A stretch of DNA of 64,000 nt from Sinorhizobium sojae CCBAU 05684 (lineage in GTDB: Bacteria; Pseudomonadota; Alphaproteobacteria; Rhizobiales; Rhizobiaceae): the NCBI RefSeq assembly GCF_002288525.1, contig NZ_CP023067.1, forward strand, positions 1,550,001-1,614,000, read 5' to 3'. Both the position numbers and the translations under genes were made by a program. Every line of letters begins with the position of its first letter. Within the stretch, counting starts at the first letter, position 1. This document shows, piece by piece, positions 38,409 through 47,461 of this stretch. The notes under the pieces were generated by a model. That model ran no database searches, was not told where the DNA came from, and worked only from the letters and a program-made list of their open reading frames with translations.

Positions 38409-38930
38409 TCAGATCGTGCGGTATTCCCGGTCCACATAAATGAGTGGCGGCTGCGTCTCACCTATCCTGACGTCAACCACTTCGCCGAAGAGGATCGCAT
38501 GGGTCGCCATGATCTTGATCTCGATGAGACGGCAGTCGAAGGCGACGATGGCATCCGTGAGAATGGGAGCGCCGGTCGCAAGCTGCGTCCAGCGAGCCAG
38601 TGCGAAGCGTCGTTCCATCTCGAGCTGGTCCCGGCCGGAAAATGCGTGCGCCAGCGCGCGATGCTGTGCCCCCAGCACATTCAGCGCGAAGCTGCCGCTG
38701 CGCGAAAAGATGTCGTTGCGCGGATTGGCGGCATTGAGGCAGGCAAGCACCATCGGCGGGTCGTCCGAGACCGAGCATGAGGCGGTGATCGTGACGCCCC
38801 GCCGTTCGGTGCCGTCGGCGGCGGTAATCAACTGCACTTGCGCGGACATGCGACTCATAGCGTCGCGGTAAGCTATCGGGTCCAGCCGGGTCTTCTCCAA
38901 CACATCTCGCTCCGGATCGGTCTCGCTCAT
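38409..38930 (-). CDS. Flavin reductase family protein
   Basis: 173 residues from the ATG at 38930 (MSETDPERDVLEK). It belongs to the flavin reductase/RutF-HpaC-like fold, with YRDAMSRMSAQVQLITAADGTERRGVTITASCSVSDDPPMVLACLN. It would supply reduced FMN or FAD to an oxygenase. No oxygenase gene is adjacent, so the partner is unknown. It converges on the ABC importer operon. Confidence 0.85.
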   Translation of the reverse strand: MSETDPERDVLEKTRLDPIAYRDAMSRMSAQVQLITAADGTERRGVTITASCSVSDDPPMVLACLNAANPRNDIFSRSGSFALNVLGAQHRALAHAFSGRDQLEMERRFALARWTQLATGAPILTDAIVAFDCRLIEIKIMATHAILFGEVVDVRIGETQPPLIYVDREYRTI

Positions 38931-39024
38931 ACATAGACTGTCAGACGAAATATGAAACCCGGCGGCCGGAGATTCTTGCCGATCAGCGCACCGACATGAC
39001 GCAGACGGCAATGACGCGGCCCTT

Positions 39025-39129
39025 GCGCATCGCCCCGATAATCGGAACCGATTTTTCGGAAAGCTCGATGCGCAGATTCAAAGAGTCTCGGCGACCTTTG
39101 CGCGTCTGAAGAGTAGCGCGGCGCTGTAG
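39025..39129. repeat. RIME copy 5 (full, forward orientation)
   Basis: About 105 bases from GCGCATCGCCCCGATAATCGG to GCGCGGCGCTGTAG, with both palindromes. It lies in the intergenic space upstream of the binding-protein gene at 39.2 kb. Confidence 0.88.
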
Positions 39130-39196
39130 GCGATCTTTTCCTTTGACGAGCGGGGCGTCTGCCTTAAAACATGGCATGCGACAGCAGGAAAAAAGC

Positions 39197-40285
39197 ATGC
39201 CGAAATCAATCGTTACGAGCCTTTTCATCGCGGGGCTGATGCTGGCGTCACCGGCACTCTCCGCAGGGCTGAAACTGGCGGTCGTCGCCCCCATCGACGG
39301 CCCCTTTGCGACGCTCGGAAGGCAAATCATGGACGGCGCCGCCTTCCAAGCCGGTGAGCGGGGAAGCGAAGTCGTCGCGATCGGCGAAAGCTGCGAACCC
39401 GCCGGCGGCGACGAATTGGCCAAGGCGCTGCTGGCGAGCGGCGCGGAGGCTGCGATCGGCTTTCTCTGCACCGAGGGCCTGGAAGCGGTACTCCCGGCGC
39501 TTGCCGAAGCCGGCATGCCCGCCATCACACTCAGCGTGCGCTCGGACATCCTCATGGAGGATGCGCTGAAGAAGAAGTGGCCGCTCTATCGCCTCGCTCC
39601 GAGCGGCAAGGCCGAGGCAAGGGCAATCATCGACGCGATCGTTGCGAATTGGAGGGACAAGCCGCTCGCGCTCATCGACGACGGCACCATTCACAGCCGC
39701 GAGCTCGTCGAGGCCGTGCGCAATGCGCTTGCCGAAATCGGGATCACCCCCGTCTTCACCGACACCTATCGTCCGGCACAGGAGCAGCAGGTCAGTCTCG
39801 TCCGCCGTCTGGCCAAGAGCGGCGCAACCCATGTCTTCACCGGCGGCGATCGCAACGACACGGCGATCATAGCGCGGGATGCCAAGGCCGAGAACATTCC
39901 GATCACGCTCATGGGCGGCGATGTCCTGTACGCGGCCGACCTCAATGTGCCGCTCGAGAACGGCGTGTTGGCCGTTACAATCCCCGATGCGTCACGGTCG
40001 CAGGAGGCCGCCCCGGTCGTCAAGGCGATGCGTGCCGCGGGCCTGGAGCCGGATGGCTACGTCCTGCCGGCTTTTGCCGCGGTATCGCTCCTCGAACAGG
40101 CGAAGGACCAGGCAGAGGAGGATGACAGCGCCCTTTCGGATGCTCTCATGAAGGGGCCCTATCCGACGGTGTTGGGACCGATCCGCTTCAACAGCGCCCA
40201 CGAGCGCGTCCAAAGCCCCTACAAGCTGATGCAATGGCAAGACGGCCGCTTCGTGGACGCCGCGAATCCGGGCAATGGCGGATGA
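39197..40285 (+). CDS. Branched-chain-amino-acid-type periplasmic binding protein
   Basis: 362 residues from the ATG at 39197 (AGGAA upstream). A signal peptide is probably cut after LSA (residue 23). The mature region is a type 1 periplasmic-binding fold (LKLAVVAPIDGPFATLGRQIMDGAAFQAGE, RLAPSGKAEARAI, VFTGGDRNDTAIIARDAK), as in LivJ-like receptors. No permease or ATPase genes are near. Its stop codon overlaps the start of a DmpA-type peptidase, suggesting a joint role in peptide or amide use. Ligand unknown. Confidence 0.88.
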   Translation: MPKSIVTSLFIAGLMLASPALSAGLKLAVVAPIDGPFATLGRQIMDGAAFQAGERGSEVVAIGESCEPAGGDELAKALLASGAEAAIGFLCTEGLEAVLPALAEAGMPAITLSVRSDILMEDALKKKWPLYRLAPSGKAEARAIIDAIVANWRDKPLALIDDGTIHSRELVEAVRNALAEIGITPVFTDTYRPAQEQQVSLVRRLAKSGATHVFTGGDRNDTAIIARDAKAENIPITLMGGDVLYAADLNVPLENGVLAVTIPDASRSQEAAPVVKAMRAAGLEPDGYVLPAFAAVSLLEQAKDQAEEDDSALSDALMKGPYPTVLGPIRFNSAHERVQSPYKLMQWQDGRFVDAANPGNGG

Positions 40286-41292
40286 TGCGCAGAGGAGAGA
40301 GCAACGCGATAACGGACGTCGCGGGCTTGCTCGTCGGCAATGCCGATGACCAGCGCCTGAAATCGGGCGTCACAGCGGTGCTCTGCGATCCGCCTGCGAC
40401 CGCGGCCATAGCTGTGCTCGGCGGCGCCCCCGGCACGCGTGAAACGGACCTGCTCGCCCCTCACAATACGGTACAGACGGTCGATGCGGTCGTGCTCTCC
40501 GGTGGCTCCGCCTTCGGCCTCGATGCCGCGTCCGGCGTCCAGGCGGCACTTCGCGATCTGGGCCGCGGCTTTCCTGTGGGCTCGCTGCGCATCCCGATCG
40601 TCCCGGCAGCGATCCTTTTCGATCTGATGAATGGCGGGGACAAGGACTGGGGACGGTTCTCCCCCTATCGCGAACTCGGCTACGAGGCGGCTCGGGCTGC
40701 CGCCAGCAGCTTTGCGACGGGCAGTGCCGGCGCCGGCGCCGGTGCACTGACGGCAACCTTCAAGGGCGGCCTCGGTTCGGCATCGACCGTGCTTGCGAAC
40801 GGCATTACCGTCGGCGCTCTTGTTGCCGTCAACGCCTTGGGATCCGCTACGATTGGGGGGACGCGCCATTTCTGGGCCGCTCCCTTCGAACTGGACGGCG
40901 AATTCGGCGGCATCGGCATGCCCTCCCCCTGGCCTGGGGACGCGATGCTGCCACGGCTCAAATTCCGCGAGGCGCCGGCCGCGCCCGTCAACACCACCAT
41001 CGCCGTCATTGCCACCGATGCGGTTCTCACCAAGGCCGAGGCCAAACGACTGGCGATTTCCGCCCATGACGGCTTTTCGCGAGCGCTCTGGCCGTCGCAC
41101 ACGCCGCTCGACGGCGACCTCGTCTTCGCGCTGTCGACGGGCGCCGGCGGCAAGAAGCCGCTTCTCGAGGATTTCATCGATCTCGGCGTCGCCGCCGCTG
41201 CCACGATGGCGCGGGCGATCGCGCGCGGCGTCCACGACGCCGCGCCTGCGGAGAATGACGTCAAGCCCGCCTGGTCGCAGGCGTCGGCATAG
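40282..41292 (+). CDS. P1-family (DmpA/NylC-type) peptidase
   Basis: 336 residues from the ATG at 40282, overlapping the previous stop by ATGA. The S58/P1 family is seen in NAITDVAGLLVGNADD, LSGGSAFGLDAASGVQAAL and NTTIAVIATDAVLTKAEAKRLA, the last holding the threonine at which such enzymes self-cleave and become N-terminal-nucleophile hydrolases. Relatives include the aminopeptidase DmpA and the nylon-oligomer hydrolase NylC. Substrate unknown. No signal peptide, so cytoplasmic. Confidence 0.88.
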   Translation: MMRRGESNAITDVAGLLVGNADDQRLKSGVTAVLCDPPATAAIAVLGGAPGTRETDLLAPHNTVQTVDAVVLSGGSAFGLDAASGVQAALRDLGRGFPVGSLRIPIVPAAILFDLMNGGDKDWGRFSPYRELGYEAARAAASSFATGSAGAGAGALTATFKGGLGSASTVLANGITVGALVAVNALGSATIGGTRHFWAAPFELDGEFGGIGMPSPWPGDAMLPRLKFREAPAAPVNTTIAVIATDAVLTKAEAKRLAISAHDGFSRALWPSHTPLDGDLVFALSTGAGGKKPLLEDFIDLGVAAAATMARAIARGVHDAAPAENDVKPAWSQASA

Positions 41293-41364
41293 CCGGCCAT
41301 CACCTTCCCATGTTGTTTGCACTGCCGCGGGATGCTATGGCGCGCAAAAGAGCGGAGGCTGTTC

Positions 41365-42042
41365 ATGATCCACCCCATTCGCATTGCCCCATCCATCCTG
41401 GCGGCCGACTTTTCAAAACTTGGCCAGGAGGTGCGCGACGTCGTCGATGCCGGCGCCGACTGGGTTCACCTGGACGTGATGGACGGCCATTTCGTGCCGA
41501 ATATCACTTTCGGACCGGACGTCATCAAGTCGCTGCGCCCCTACACGGACGCGACCTTCGATTGCCATCTGATGATCGCGCCGGCCGATCCCTTCCTCGA
41601 AGCCTTCGCCAAGGCTGGTTGCGATATCCTGACCGTGCATGCCGAAGCCGGACCGCATCTGCATCGGTCACTGCAGACCGTCAGGGCACTTGGCAAGAAG
41701 GCCGGCGTCTCGCTCAATCCGGCGACGCCGGAAAGCACGATCGAATATGTGCTCGATGCCGTCGACCTGATTCTGGTGATGACGGTCAATCCGGGTTTCG
41801 GCGGCCAGAAGTTCATCGCCGAGATGGAAGAGAAGATCCGACGGATCAAGGCGATGGTCGGAGATCGCCCGATCGAGATAGAGGTCGATGGCGGCGTCAC
41901 ACCGGACACGGCTGGCGCTGTGGCGAGGGCCGGCTCCAACGTCCTGGTTGCCGGTTCGGCGGTCTTCAAGGGCGGCTCCGTCGAGGCCTATCGCGGCGCC
42001 ATTGCCGCCATCCGCGCGGCGGCGGAGACCGGTCGCGGATGA
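41365..42042 (+). CDS. rpe: Ribulose-phosphate 3-epimerase
   Basis: 225 residues from the ATG at 41365 with a GGAGG ribosome site. TIM-barrel epimerase marks: [48 protein letters not shown]. It interconverts ribulose-5-phosphate and xylulose-5-phosphate in the pentose phosphate and Calvin cycles. No other Calvin-cycle genes are near. It overlaps the next gene by ATGA. Confidence 0.96.
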   Translation: MIHPIRIAPSILAADFSKLGQEVRDVVDAGADWVHLDVMDGHFVPNITFGPDVIKSLRPYTDATFDCHLMIAPADPFLEAFAKAGCDILTVHAEAGPHLHRSLQTVRALGKKAGVSLNPATPESTIEYVLDAVDLILVMTVNPGFGGQKFIAEMEEKIRRIKAMVGDRPIEIEVDGGVTPDTAGAVARAGSNVLVAGSAVFKGGSVEAYRGAIAAIRAAAETGRG

Positions 42043-42782
42043 GTTGGCGGTCGGCGATTGCGGCTCCGCTCCTGACGGTAACGGCGATGGCCACGTCTCC
42101 GGCCGTCGCCGGTGACTATGCCGGCTTTCGACCGATCGGTTTTTCGTCGGACGGAACCGTCTTCGCCTTCGAAGAATATGGCATCGAGGACGGCTCCGGG
42201 TTTCCTTATTCGACGATCTACGCCCTCGACACCCGGGCCGACACATTCCTGCCTGGCTCGCCCGTTCGGGCGCGTATCGAAAGCGACGGCGGCAATCTGC
42301 CTATGGCCCGGCACGAGGCACGCAGGCGTGCCGCACCGGTGGTCGATGCCTATCGCCTCCCCGACGCGCCCGGCCTGCTTGCCGCCTATAATCCCGTAAC
42401 GGAAGCGGATGCCGCCGAGCACACGCTCGGCTACTACGCCTTTCCGGCCGATCCGGCGTTTCGAAAGGCCTATGCCTTGCAACTCGAGGAGAAGAGCTTT
42501 GCGGCGGAGGGAATCTGCAAGGAGTTCCTGAATGAGGTCAAGGGCTTCCGCCTGGTCATGACCGAAAAGGCCGGCGAGCCCGCCGCCGACGTGCTCCAGG
42601 ACGACGCCCGCATACCGGAGAGCCGACGCTGTCCGACCGGCTACCGCATCGGCGGTGTCGTCACCCACATCAATGACGACGGCTCGCAAGTGCATGTGGT
42701 GATGGTGCTGGTCAAATCGCTCGGCTTCGAGGGGACGACCGACGGCCGCTGGATCGCCGTCCCGACCTGGCCCCGGCGATGA
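42039..42782 (+). CDS. Secreted DUF2259 protein
   Basis: 247 residues from the ATG at 42039 that overlaps the rpe stop. A signal peptide is likely cut after AVA (residue 24), leaving an exported protein with [39 protein letters not shown]. It belongs to the DUF2259 family of predicted secreted proteins of unknown function. It also overlaps the next gene by four bases, so rpe, this gene and the next form a translationally coupled set. Confidence 0.82.
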   Translation: MSWRSAIAAPLLTVTAMATSPAVAGDYAGFRPIGFSSDGTVFAFEEYGIEDGSGFPYSTIYALDTRADTFLPGSPVRARIESDGGNLPMARHEARRRAAPVVDAYRLPDAPGLLAAYNPVTEADAAEHTLGYYAFPADPAFRKAYALQLEEKSFAAEGICKEFLNEVKGFRLVMTEKAGEPAADVLQDDARIPESRRCPTGYRIGGVVTHINDDGSQVHVVMVLVKSLGFEGTTDGRWIAVPTWPRR

Positions 42783-43327
42783 CGGACGAGACGCCGGCCA
42801 ACCGTTCCATCGTCGTGCGCCGTTCGGCCCGCGACCGCATCGTCAGGGCCTTTCCCACGTTCCGGGAAGTCGCGGTCGGCAGCCCCTTCTGGGCCTTCAC
42901 GATGGCGCTGTCGGCCTGGCATGCCTTGTGGGTGAGCGAGCATGATGCCACGTTTCATCTGCGCGAAATTCTGCTGCTTTACGCACTCGGCGGACTCCTT
43001 GCATGGCCGCCTTCGCTGTTCGCCGCCCGCTGGCTTGCTCAGGGCCGCGCCTTCGAAACCCGCCTCGCCGCCTTCCTCCTGTGCCTGATCGCCGGCACGA
43101 TCGGGGTGACGGGTTGCCTCTTTTCCCTCGATTACCGGGCCTTCTATTCGCAGTGGCACGCCGCACCCGGCACCCGCACATGGCTCCTTCAATTCCTCTT
43201 TACATCGGCGTCGGCCTTCTATCAGTTCCTCGTCCTGGGCGTCAGACTTTACCTGCCCGTCGGTGCCAGTGCCCTTGTCCTTGCTAGCCTCTGGCTGGCG
43301 CGCTCCGATGGGTCTCAACAGCGTTGA
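42779..43327 (+). CDS. Hypothetical inner-membrane protein
   Basis: 182 residues with about four hydrophobic segments (FWAFTMALSAWHALWV, ILLLYALGGLLAWPPSLF, LAAFLLCLIAGTIGVTGCLF, LPVGASALVLASLWLA). No family recognised. It overlaps the DUF2259 gene and is last in the rpe operon, 63 bases before purB. Confidence 0.75.
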   Translation: MTDETPANRSIVVRRSARDRIVRAFPTFREVAVGSPFWAFTMALSAWHALWVSEHDATFHLREILLLYALGGLLAWPPSLFAARWLAQGRAFETRLAAFLLCLIAGTIGVTGCLFSLDYRAFYSQWHAAPGTRTWLLQFLFTSASAFYQFLVLGVRLYLPVGASALVLASLWLARSDGSQQR

Positions 43328-43390
43328 GCTTCCCCGTCATCTTTGCTAGACGCACAGCCATCCTCCACTGACAACGAAAGCACAGAGCCC

Positions 43391-44698
43391 ATGATCCCCC
43401 GTTACTCCCGGCCGGAAATGGTGGCCATCTGGTCGCCGGAAACGAAATTCCGCATCTGGTTCGAGATCGAGGCGCACGCCTGCGATGCCCTGGCCGAAAT
43501 CGGCGTCATCCCCAAGGAGGCGGCAAAGACGATCTGGGAAAAGGGCGGTGCCGCGACCTTCGATGTGGCGCGCATCGACGAGATCGAAGCGGTCACCAAG
43601 CATGACGTCATCGCCTTCCTGACGCATCTTGCCGAGTTCGTGGGACCCGACAGCCGCTTCGTGCACCAGGGCATGACCTCCTCGGACGTTCTGGACACCT
43701 GCTTCAACGTGCAGCTCGTCCGGGCCACCGATATCCTGCTTGCCGATATGGACAGGCTGCTCGATGCTTTGAAGCGCCGCGCCTTCGAGCACAAGGATAC
43801 GGTAACGATCGGCCGCTCGCACGGTATCCATGCGGAGCCCACGACGTTCGGCGTCAAACTGGCCCTCGCCTATGCGGAGTTCGACCGCTGCCGGGAGCGT
43901 CTGCGCGCCGCCCGCGAAGAAATCGCCACCTGCGCCATTTCCGGCGCCGTCGGGACCTTCGCCAACATCGACCCGCGCGTCGAGGAACATGTGGCAAAGG
44001 CGCTTGGCCTGAAGCCGGAGCCGGTCTCGACGCAAGTGATCCCGCGCGATCGCCATGCCATGTATTTTGCCACGCTCGGGGTCATCGCCTCGTCGATCGA
44101 ACGCCTTGCAACGGAAATCCGCCACCTGCAGCGCACCGAGGTGCTGGAGGCGGAAGAATATTTCTCGCCGGGTCAGAAGGGGTCTTCGGCGATGCCCCAC
44201 AAGCGCAACCCGGTGCTGACGGAAAACCTGACCGGCCTTGCCCGCATGGTTCGCGCCTTCGTCGTCCCGGCCATGGAGAACGTCGCGCTCTGGCATGAAC
44301 GCGACATCTCCCACTCTTCGGTGGAACGCATGATCGGACCGGACGCCACCGTGACGCTCGATTTCGCGCTGGCCCGCCTGACCGGGGTCGTCGACAAGCT
44401 CGTCGTCTACCCAGAGAACATGATGAAGAATCTCAACAAGTTCCGAGGACTTGTTCATTCACAGCGTATGCTCCTCGCCCTCACCCAGGCCGGAGTTTCG
44501 CGCGAAGATGCCTACCGCCTCGTTCAGCGTAATGCGATGAAGGTATGGGAACAGGGCAAGGACTTCCTGGAGGAACTGCTGGCCGACCAGGAAGTGCGCG
44601 CGGCGCTCTCCGAGGAGGACATCCGCGAGAAGTTCGACCTCGGCTATCACACCAAACACGTCGATACCATCTTCCGTCGGGTCTTTGGCACGGCCTGA
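43391..44698 (+). CDS. purB: Adenylosuccinate lyase
   Basis: 435 residues from the ATG at 43391 (MIPRYSRPEMVAIWS). Fumarase/aspartase superfamily signature GSSAMPHKRNP, plus the TSSDVLDT and GRSHGIHAEPTTFG motifs of PurB. It acts twice in purine synthesis, releasing fumarate from SAICAR and from adenylosuccinate. A strong terminator follows. purC, purS, purQ and purL lie 8-17 kb further along. Confidence 0.96.
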   Translation: MIPRYSRPEMVAIWSPETKFRIWFEIEAHACDALAEIGVIPKEAAKTIWEKGGAATFDVARIDEIEAVTKHDVIAFLTHLAEFVGPDSRFVHQGMTSSDVLDTCFNVQLVRATDILLADMDRLLDALKRRAFEHKDTVTIGRSHGIHAEPTTFGVKLALAYAEFDRCRERLRAAREEIATCAISGAVGTFANIDPRVEEHVAKALGLKPEPVSTQVIPRDRHAMYFATLGVIASSIERLATEIRHLQRTEVLEAEEYFSPGQKGSSAMPHKRNPVLTENLTGLARMVRAFVVPAMENVALWHERDISHSSVERMIGPDATVTLDFALARLTGVVDKLVVYPENMMKNLNKFRGLVHSQRMLLALTQAGVSREDAYRLVQRNAMKVWEQGKDFLEELLADQEVRAALSEEDIREKFDLGYHTKHVDTIFRRVFGTA

Positions 44699-44729
44699 TT
44701 GTACTCTCAGCCCCGAGACGAAACATATT

Positions 44730-44772
44730 CGCCTGCATTTGAGCGCTTTTCTCAAATGCGGGCGATTTTTTT
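44730..44772 (+). terminator. purB terminator
   Basis: CGCCTGCATTTGAG pairs with CTCAAATGCGGGCG (one mismatch, 7-base loop), followed by ATTTTTTT. It lies 32 bases after purB. Confidence 0.92.
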
Positions 44773-44836
44773 AGCGGTGCTTTCAATCTTCGCGTGAAAC
44801 AAGTTGTGATCTGTCAATTCAGGCTGCGAGGTGTCT

Positions 44837-45166
44837 ATGGCCTTTAGGGATAACGTTCAGCGCCTGTCCCCGCGCGATCAAACCCAGATTACCGGAAAGG
44901 TCACGTGCAAGACCGGGTGGACGAACGGCATCGTGAAAGACCTTTCCTCCCAAGGAGTCTGCTTTCAGCTGCTTTTCGACATCGGCGTTCGCAGCGGGCA
45001 GGAGGTGACGATCGAGAGCGAGCAACTCGGTCACCTGACTGGCATCGTGCGCTGGTGCCGCGGCGACATGATCGGCGTCAAGCTCAACCTGTCGTCGAAC
45101 ACGGCTGCGCAAATCTCGTCCTATTACAAGTTTTTCCGTGACGTGGAGATGCGGTGGCCGGCCTGA
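44837..45166 (+). CDS. PilZ-domain protein
   Basis: 109 residues from the ATG at 44837 (GAGG five bases upstream). It is a single PilZ domain with RLSPR (RxxxR, residues 9-13) and DLSSQG (D/NxSxxG), both needed to bind c-di-GMP. Likely a small cytoplasmic c-di-GMP receptor. The stop codon forms the loop of the terminator that ends the transcript. Confidence 0.88.
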   Translation: MAFRDNVQRLSPRDQTQITGKVTCKTGWTNGIVKDLSSQGVCFQLLFDIGVRSGQEVTIESEQLGHLTGIVRWCRGDMIGVKLNLSSNTAAQISSYYKFFRDVEMRWPA

Positions 45167-45183
45167 GGCCGGCCACCCTTTTT
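45153..45183 (+). terminator. Terminator whose loop is the PilZ stop codon
   Basis: GGTGGCCGGCC pairs perfectly with GGCCGGCCACC (11 bases) around a TGA loop that is the stop codon of the PilZ gene. CTTTTT follows. The hairpin therefore begins inside the coding sequence. Confidence 0.9.
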
Positions 45184-45186
45184 AGC

Positions 45187-45996
45187 CTACCGCGCCGTTC
45201 GGGCTGGCTCGACCAGCTTGCGATAAAGGTGCCAGGTGGCGTGGCCGAATATCGGAATGATCACGGCAAGGCCGACAAAGATCGGGATCGATCCGATCAG
45301 CAGGCCTGCGGCGATGATAAGGCCCCAAGTTGCGACCGGGATGGGGTTCGCAAGCGTCGCCCGGACCGAGGTCTCGATCGCCGCCAGGGCTCCGACGTCC
45401 CGGTCGAGCAGCAACGGGAAGGTGACGACGCTGATCGCGAGCACGATCACCGCGAACACGAAGCCCACGGCATTTCCGACGATGATCAGGTTCCAGCCTT
45501 CTTCTGTCCCGACGATATTGTTCCAGAACTCGGCGATCGTAGCGGGAGGTGTCGGGCCGAAAATCGTGATGTAAAGCGCCTGGGCGACGAGCAACCAGAC
45601 GATAAAAATGACAAACAAAAGCCCCGCGACCGCCAAGATGGAGGGAATTGCGGGATGACGGTGCAACCGGAAGACATGCGGCCATCGCGCATCCATGCCG
45701 AGCTCACGGCGCCGGCTGATCTCATAAAGAGCAAGCGCCGCAACCGGCCCGATGAGGGCGAAGCCGGAGGCCAGCGGGTAGAGCAAGGGCAGCATGTTGG
45801 CGCCCGCGCTCCAGGTCATCAGGACAACACCGGCAACAGGATAGATGAGACATAAAAATACATAATGCGACGGCTTCTCGCGGAAATCCTCGAAGCCGAG
45901 ACGCAGCGCGTCGAATACATCTGCAATGCCAATCTTTCGTATCTCGGGATGAACAACGTCCGCGTTCGGCCCCGAGAGGACATGGAAGGTTGTCAT
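45187..45996 (-). CDS. DUF2189 membrane protein
   Basis: 269 residues with about six membrane segments and the DUF2189 pattern (DVFDALRLGFEDFREKPSHYVFLCLIYPVAGVVL, DRDVGALAAIETSVRA). Family function unknown. It converges on the PilZ gene, four bases past that gene's terminator. Confidence 0.85.
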   Translation of the reverse strand: MTTFHVLSGPNADVVHPEIRKIGIADVFDALRLGFEDFREKPSHYVFLCLIYPVAGVVLMTWSAGANMLPLLYPLASGFALIGPVAALALYEISRRRELGMDARWPHVFRLHRHPAIPSILAVAGLLFVIFIVWLLVAQALYITIFGPTPPATIAEFWNNIVGTEEGWNLIIVGNAVGFVFAVIVLAISVVTFPLLLDRDVGALAAIETSVRATLANPIPVATWGLIIAAGLLIGSIPIFVGLAVIIPIFGHATWHLYRKLVEPARTAR

Positions 45997-46157
45997 GGCT
46001 CACACTCCTCAACGAACCAGAGCGGCCACGGACTCACGACAGCGACATAAAAAGGGCCGCTGCCAAGCGCGACCGCCGGCTCTGATTATACAGAAAATGC
46101 GTGCCCTGTCGCCTGTGCCTTGACTTCAGCGCCTTTCATCGCCAAATCGCGGCCATC

Positions 46158-46712
46158 ATGAAGGTCTCAGACACGCATATCCTCATCGTTCCGGGCTATA
46201 CCAACTCCGGTCCCGACCATTGGCAGAGCCGCTGGGAGCGCAAGCTCTCGACAGCGCGCCGCGTGGTTCAGGCAGAGTGGTCGAAGCCGGTCAGGGAGGA
46301 CTGGGTTGCGCGCATGATCCATGAGGTCAACGCCGCGACGAAACCGGTGGTGATCATTGCGCACTCGCTCGGCGTGCCGACGGCGGTCCATGCACTTCCG
46401 CACTGCAAGCGGCGAATCGCCGGTGCCTTCCTCGTTGCGCCCCCGGATGTGGACAATTCGAAGATCCGACCGAAACACTTCATGACCTTCGGGCCCTACC
46501 CGCGAGACCCTTTGCCCTTCCCCTCGCTGATGATCGCCAGCCGCAACGATCCGTTCGGTTCCTATGACCACGCCGGCGACATCGCGAACGCCTGGGGGTC
46601 GCTGCTGATCGACGCCGGCGAGGCGGGCCATATCAATACGGAATCCGGCCATGGTCCGTGGCCGGAAGGATCCATGGTCTTCGCCCAGTTTCTGAGCCGT
46701 CTGCAGGCATAG
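46158..46712 (+). CDS. RBBP9/YdeN-type serine hydrolase
   Basis: 184 residues from the ATG at 46158. RBBP9/YdeN alpha/beta hydrolase: LIVPGYTNSGPDHWQSRWE, nucleophile elbow AHSLG, acid in SRNDPF and histidine in GHINTESGHGPWPEG. Members are small cytoplasmic hydrolases of unclear substrate. Confidence 0.87.
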   Translation: MKVSDTHILIVPGYTNSGPDHWQSRWERKLSTARRVVQAEWSKPVREDWVARMIHEVNAATKPVVIIAHSLGVPTAVHALPHCKRRIAGAFLVAPPDVDNSKIRPKHFMTFGPYPRDPLPFPSLMIASRNDPFGSYDHAGDIANAWGSLLIDAGEAGHINTESGHGPWPEGSMVFAQFLSRLQA

Positions 46713-46720
46713 CGCTATTG

Positions 46721-46777
46721 CAGATTCAAAGAGTTGGAGCGACCTTTGCGCGTCTGTAAAGACTAGCGGCGCTGTAA
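46721..46777. repeat. Partial RIME copy 6 (one palindrome)
   Basis: CAGATTCAAAGAGTTGGAGC through GACTAGCGGCGCTGTAA is the right-hand palindrome of the RIME copies only. It lies between two convergent genes. Confidence 0.8.
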
Positions 46778-46812
46778 CGACGGTCGTCTGCGCGCACGAA
46801 TGCGCGGCGACA

Positions 46813-47331
46813 TCAGGCGCCGTTCCGGCGTAGCTCGACTTCCACCGACGGCCCGCTGCGGATCGTCTGATAGACGACGCAATAGCGCTCCGTGAGCTTC
46901 AGAAGCTGATCGACCTTCTCCTGCGGCGCATCCGTTTCCAGGTCGAAGAAAAGCCGGATTTGCGAAAAACCGACGGGCGCGTCCTTGTCGACGCCCAGCG
47001 TGCCGCGAAAGTCGAGGTCGCCCTCGGCCGAAACCGTGCCGGACTCGAGCGGAATCTCGAGCGCCGTCGCGACCGCCTTCAGGGTAACCCCGGCGCAGGC
47101 AACCAGCGCTTCCAGAAGCATGTCGCCAGAGCAGAGTTCGAGACCCGTCCCACCGGTCGCCGGATGCAGGCCCGCCACCGCGAGCGCGCGCCCGGTTTCC
47201 ACCTTGCAGGCGATGTTCTGGTCGTCGAGCGCGCCATTCGCACGAAGCGTGATATATGCCGCCTCGGGATTGGATCTGTAGCGTTCCTTGATCGGCGCCT
47301 GTAAGGCACGCAGCGCGGCGGCATCCATCAT
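46813..47331 (-). CDS. OsmC/Ohr-family protein
   Basis: About 172 residues. The start is one of four consecutive ATG codons (47337 to 47328), and 47331 best fits the AGGAG site. OsmC fold with cysteines in ELCSGDMLLEALVACAGVTLKA and TERYCVVYQT, the pair used for hydroperoxide reduction in this family. Probably a cytoplasmic peroxide-detoxifying protein. Confidence 0.87.
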   Translation of the reverse strand: MMDAAALRALQAPIKERYRSNPEAAYITLRANGALDDQNIACKVETGRALAVAGLHPATGGTGLELCSGDMLLEALVACAGVTLKAVATALEIPLESGTVSAEGDLDFRGTLGVDKDAPVGFSQIRLFFDLETDAPQEKVDQLLKLTERYCVVYQTIRSGPSVEVELRRNGA

Positions 47332-47461
47332 CATCATTCTCCTCCGATGTCACGAACACGGTCTCACAGTGCCGTCGGCAACCAAACTCCGCAATGGGTA
47401 GATCCCATATCTCGCAGATTGAGCGAAGGAGAACTTCTTCAGCCAGGTGCATCACGCCGAC

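Noticed and set aside
45154-45855. A 233-codon plus-strand frame rich in Asp and Arg opposite the DUF2189 gene
   Set aside because: It is an antisense shadow of a clear membrane protein gene.
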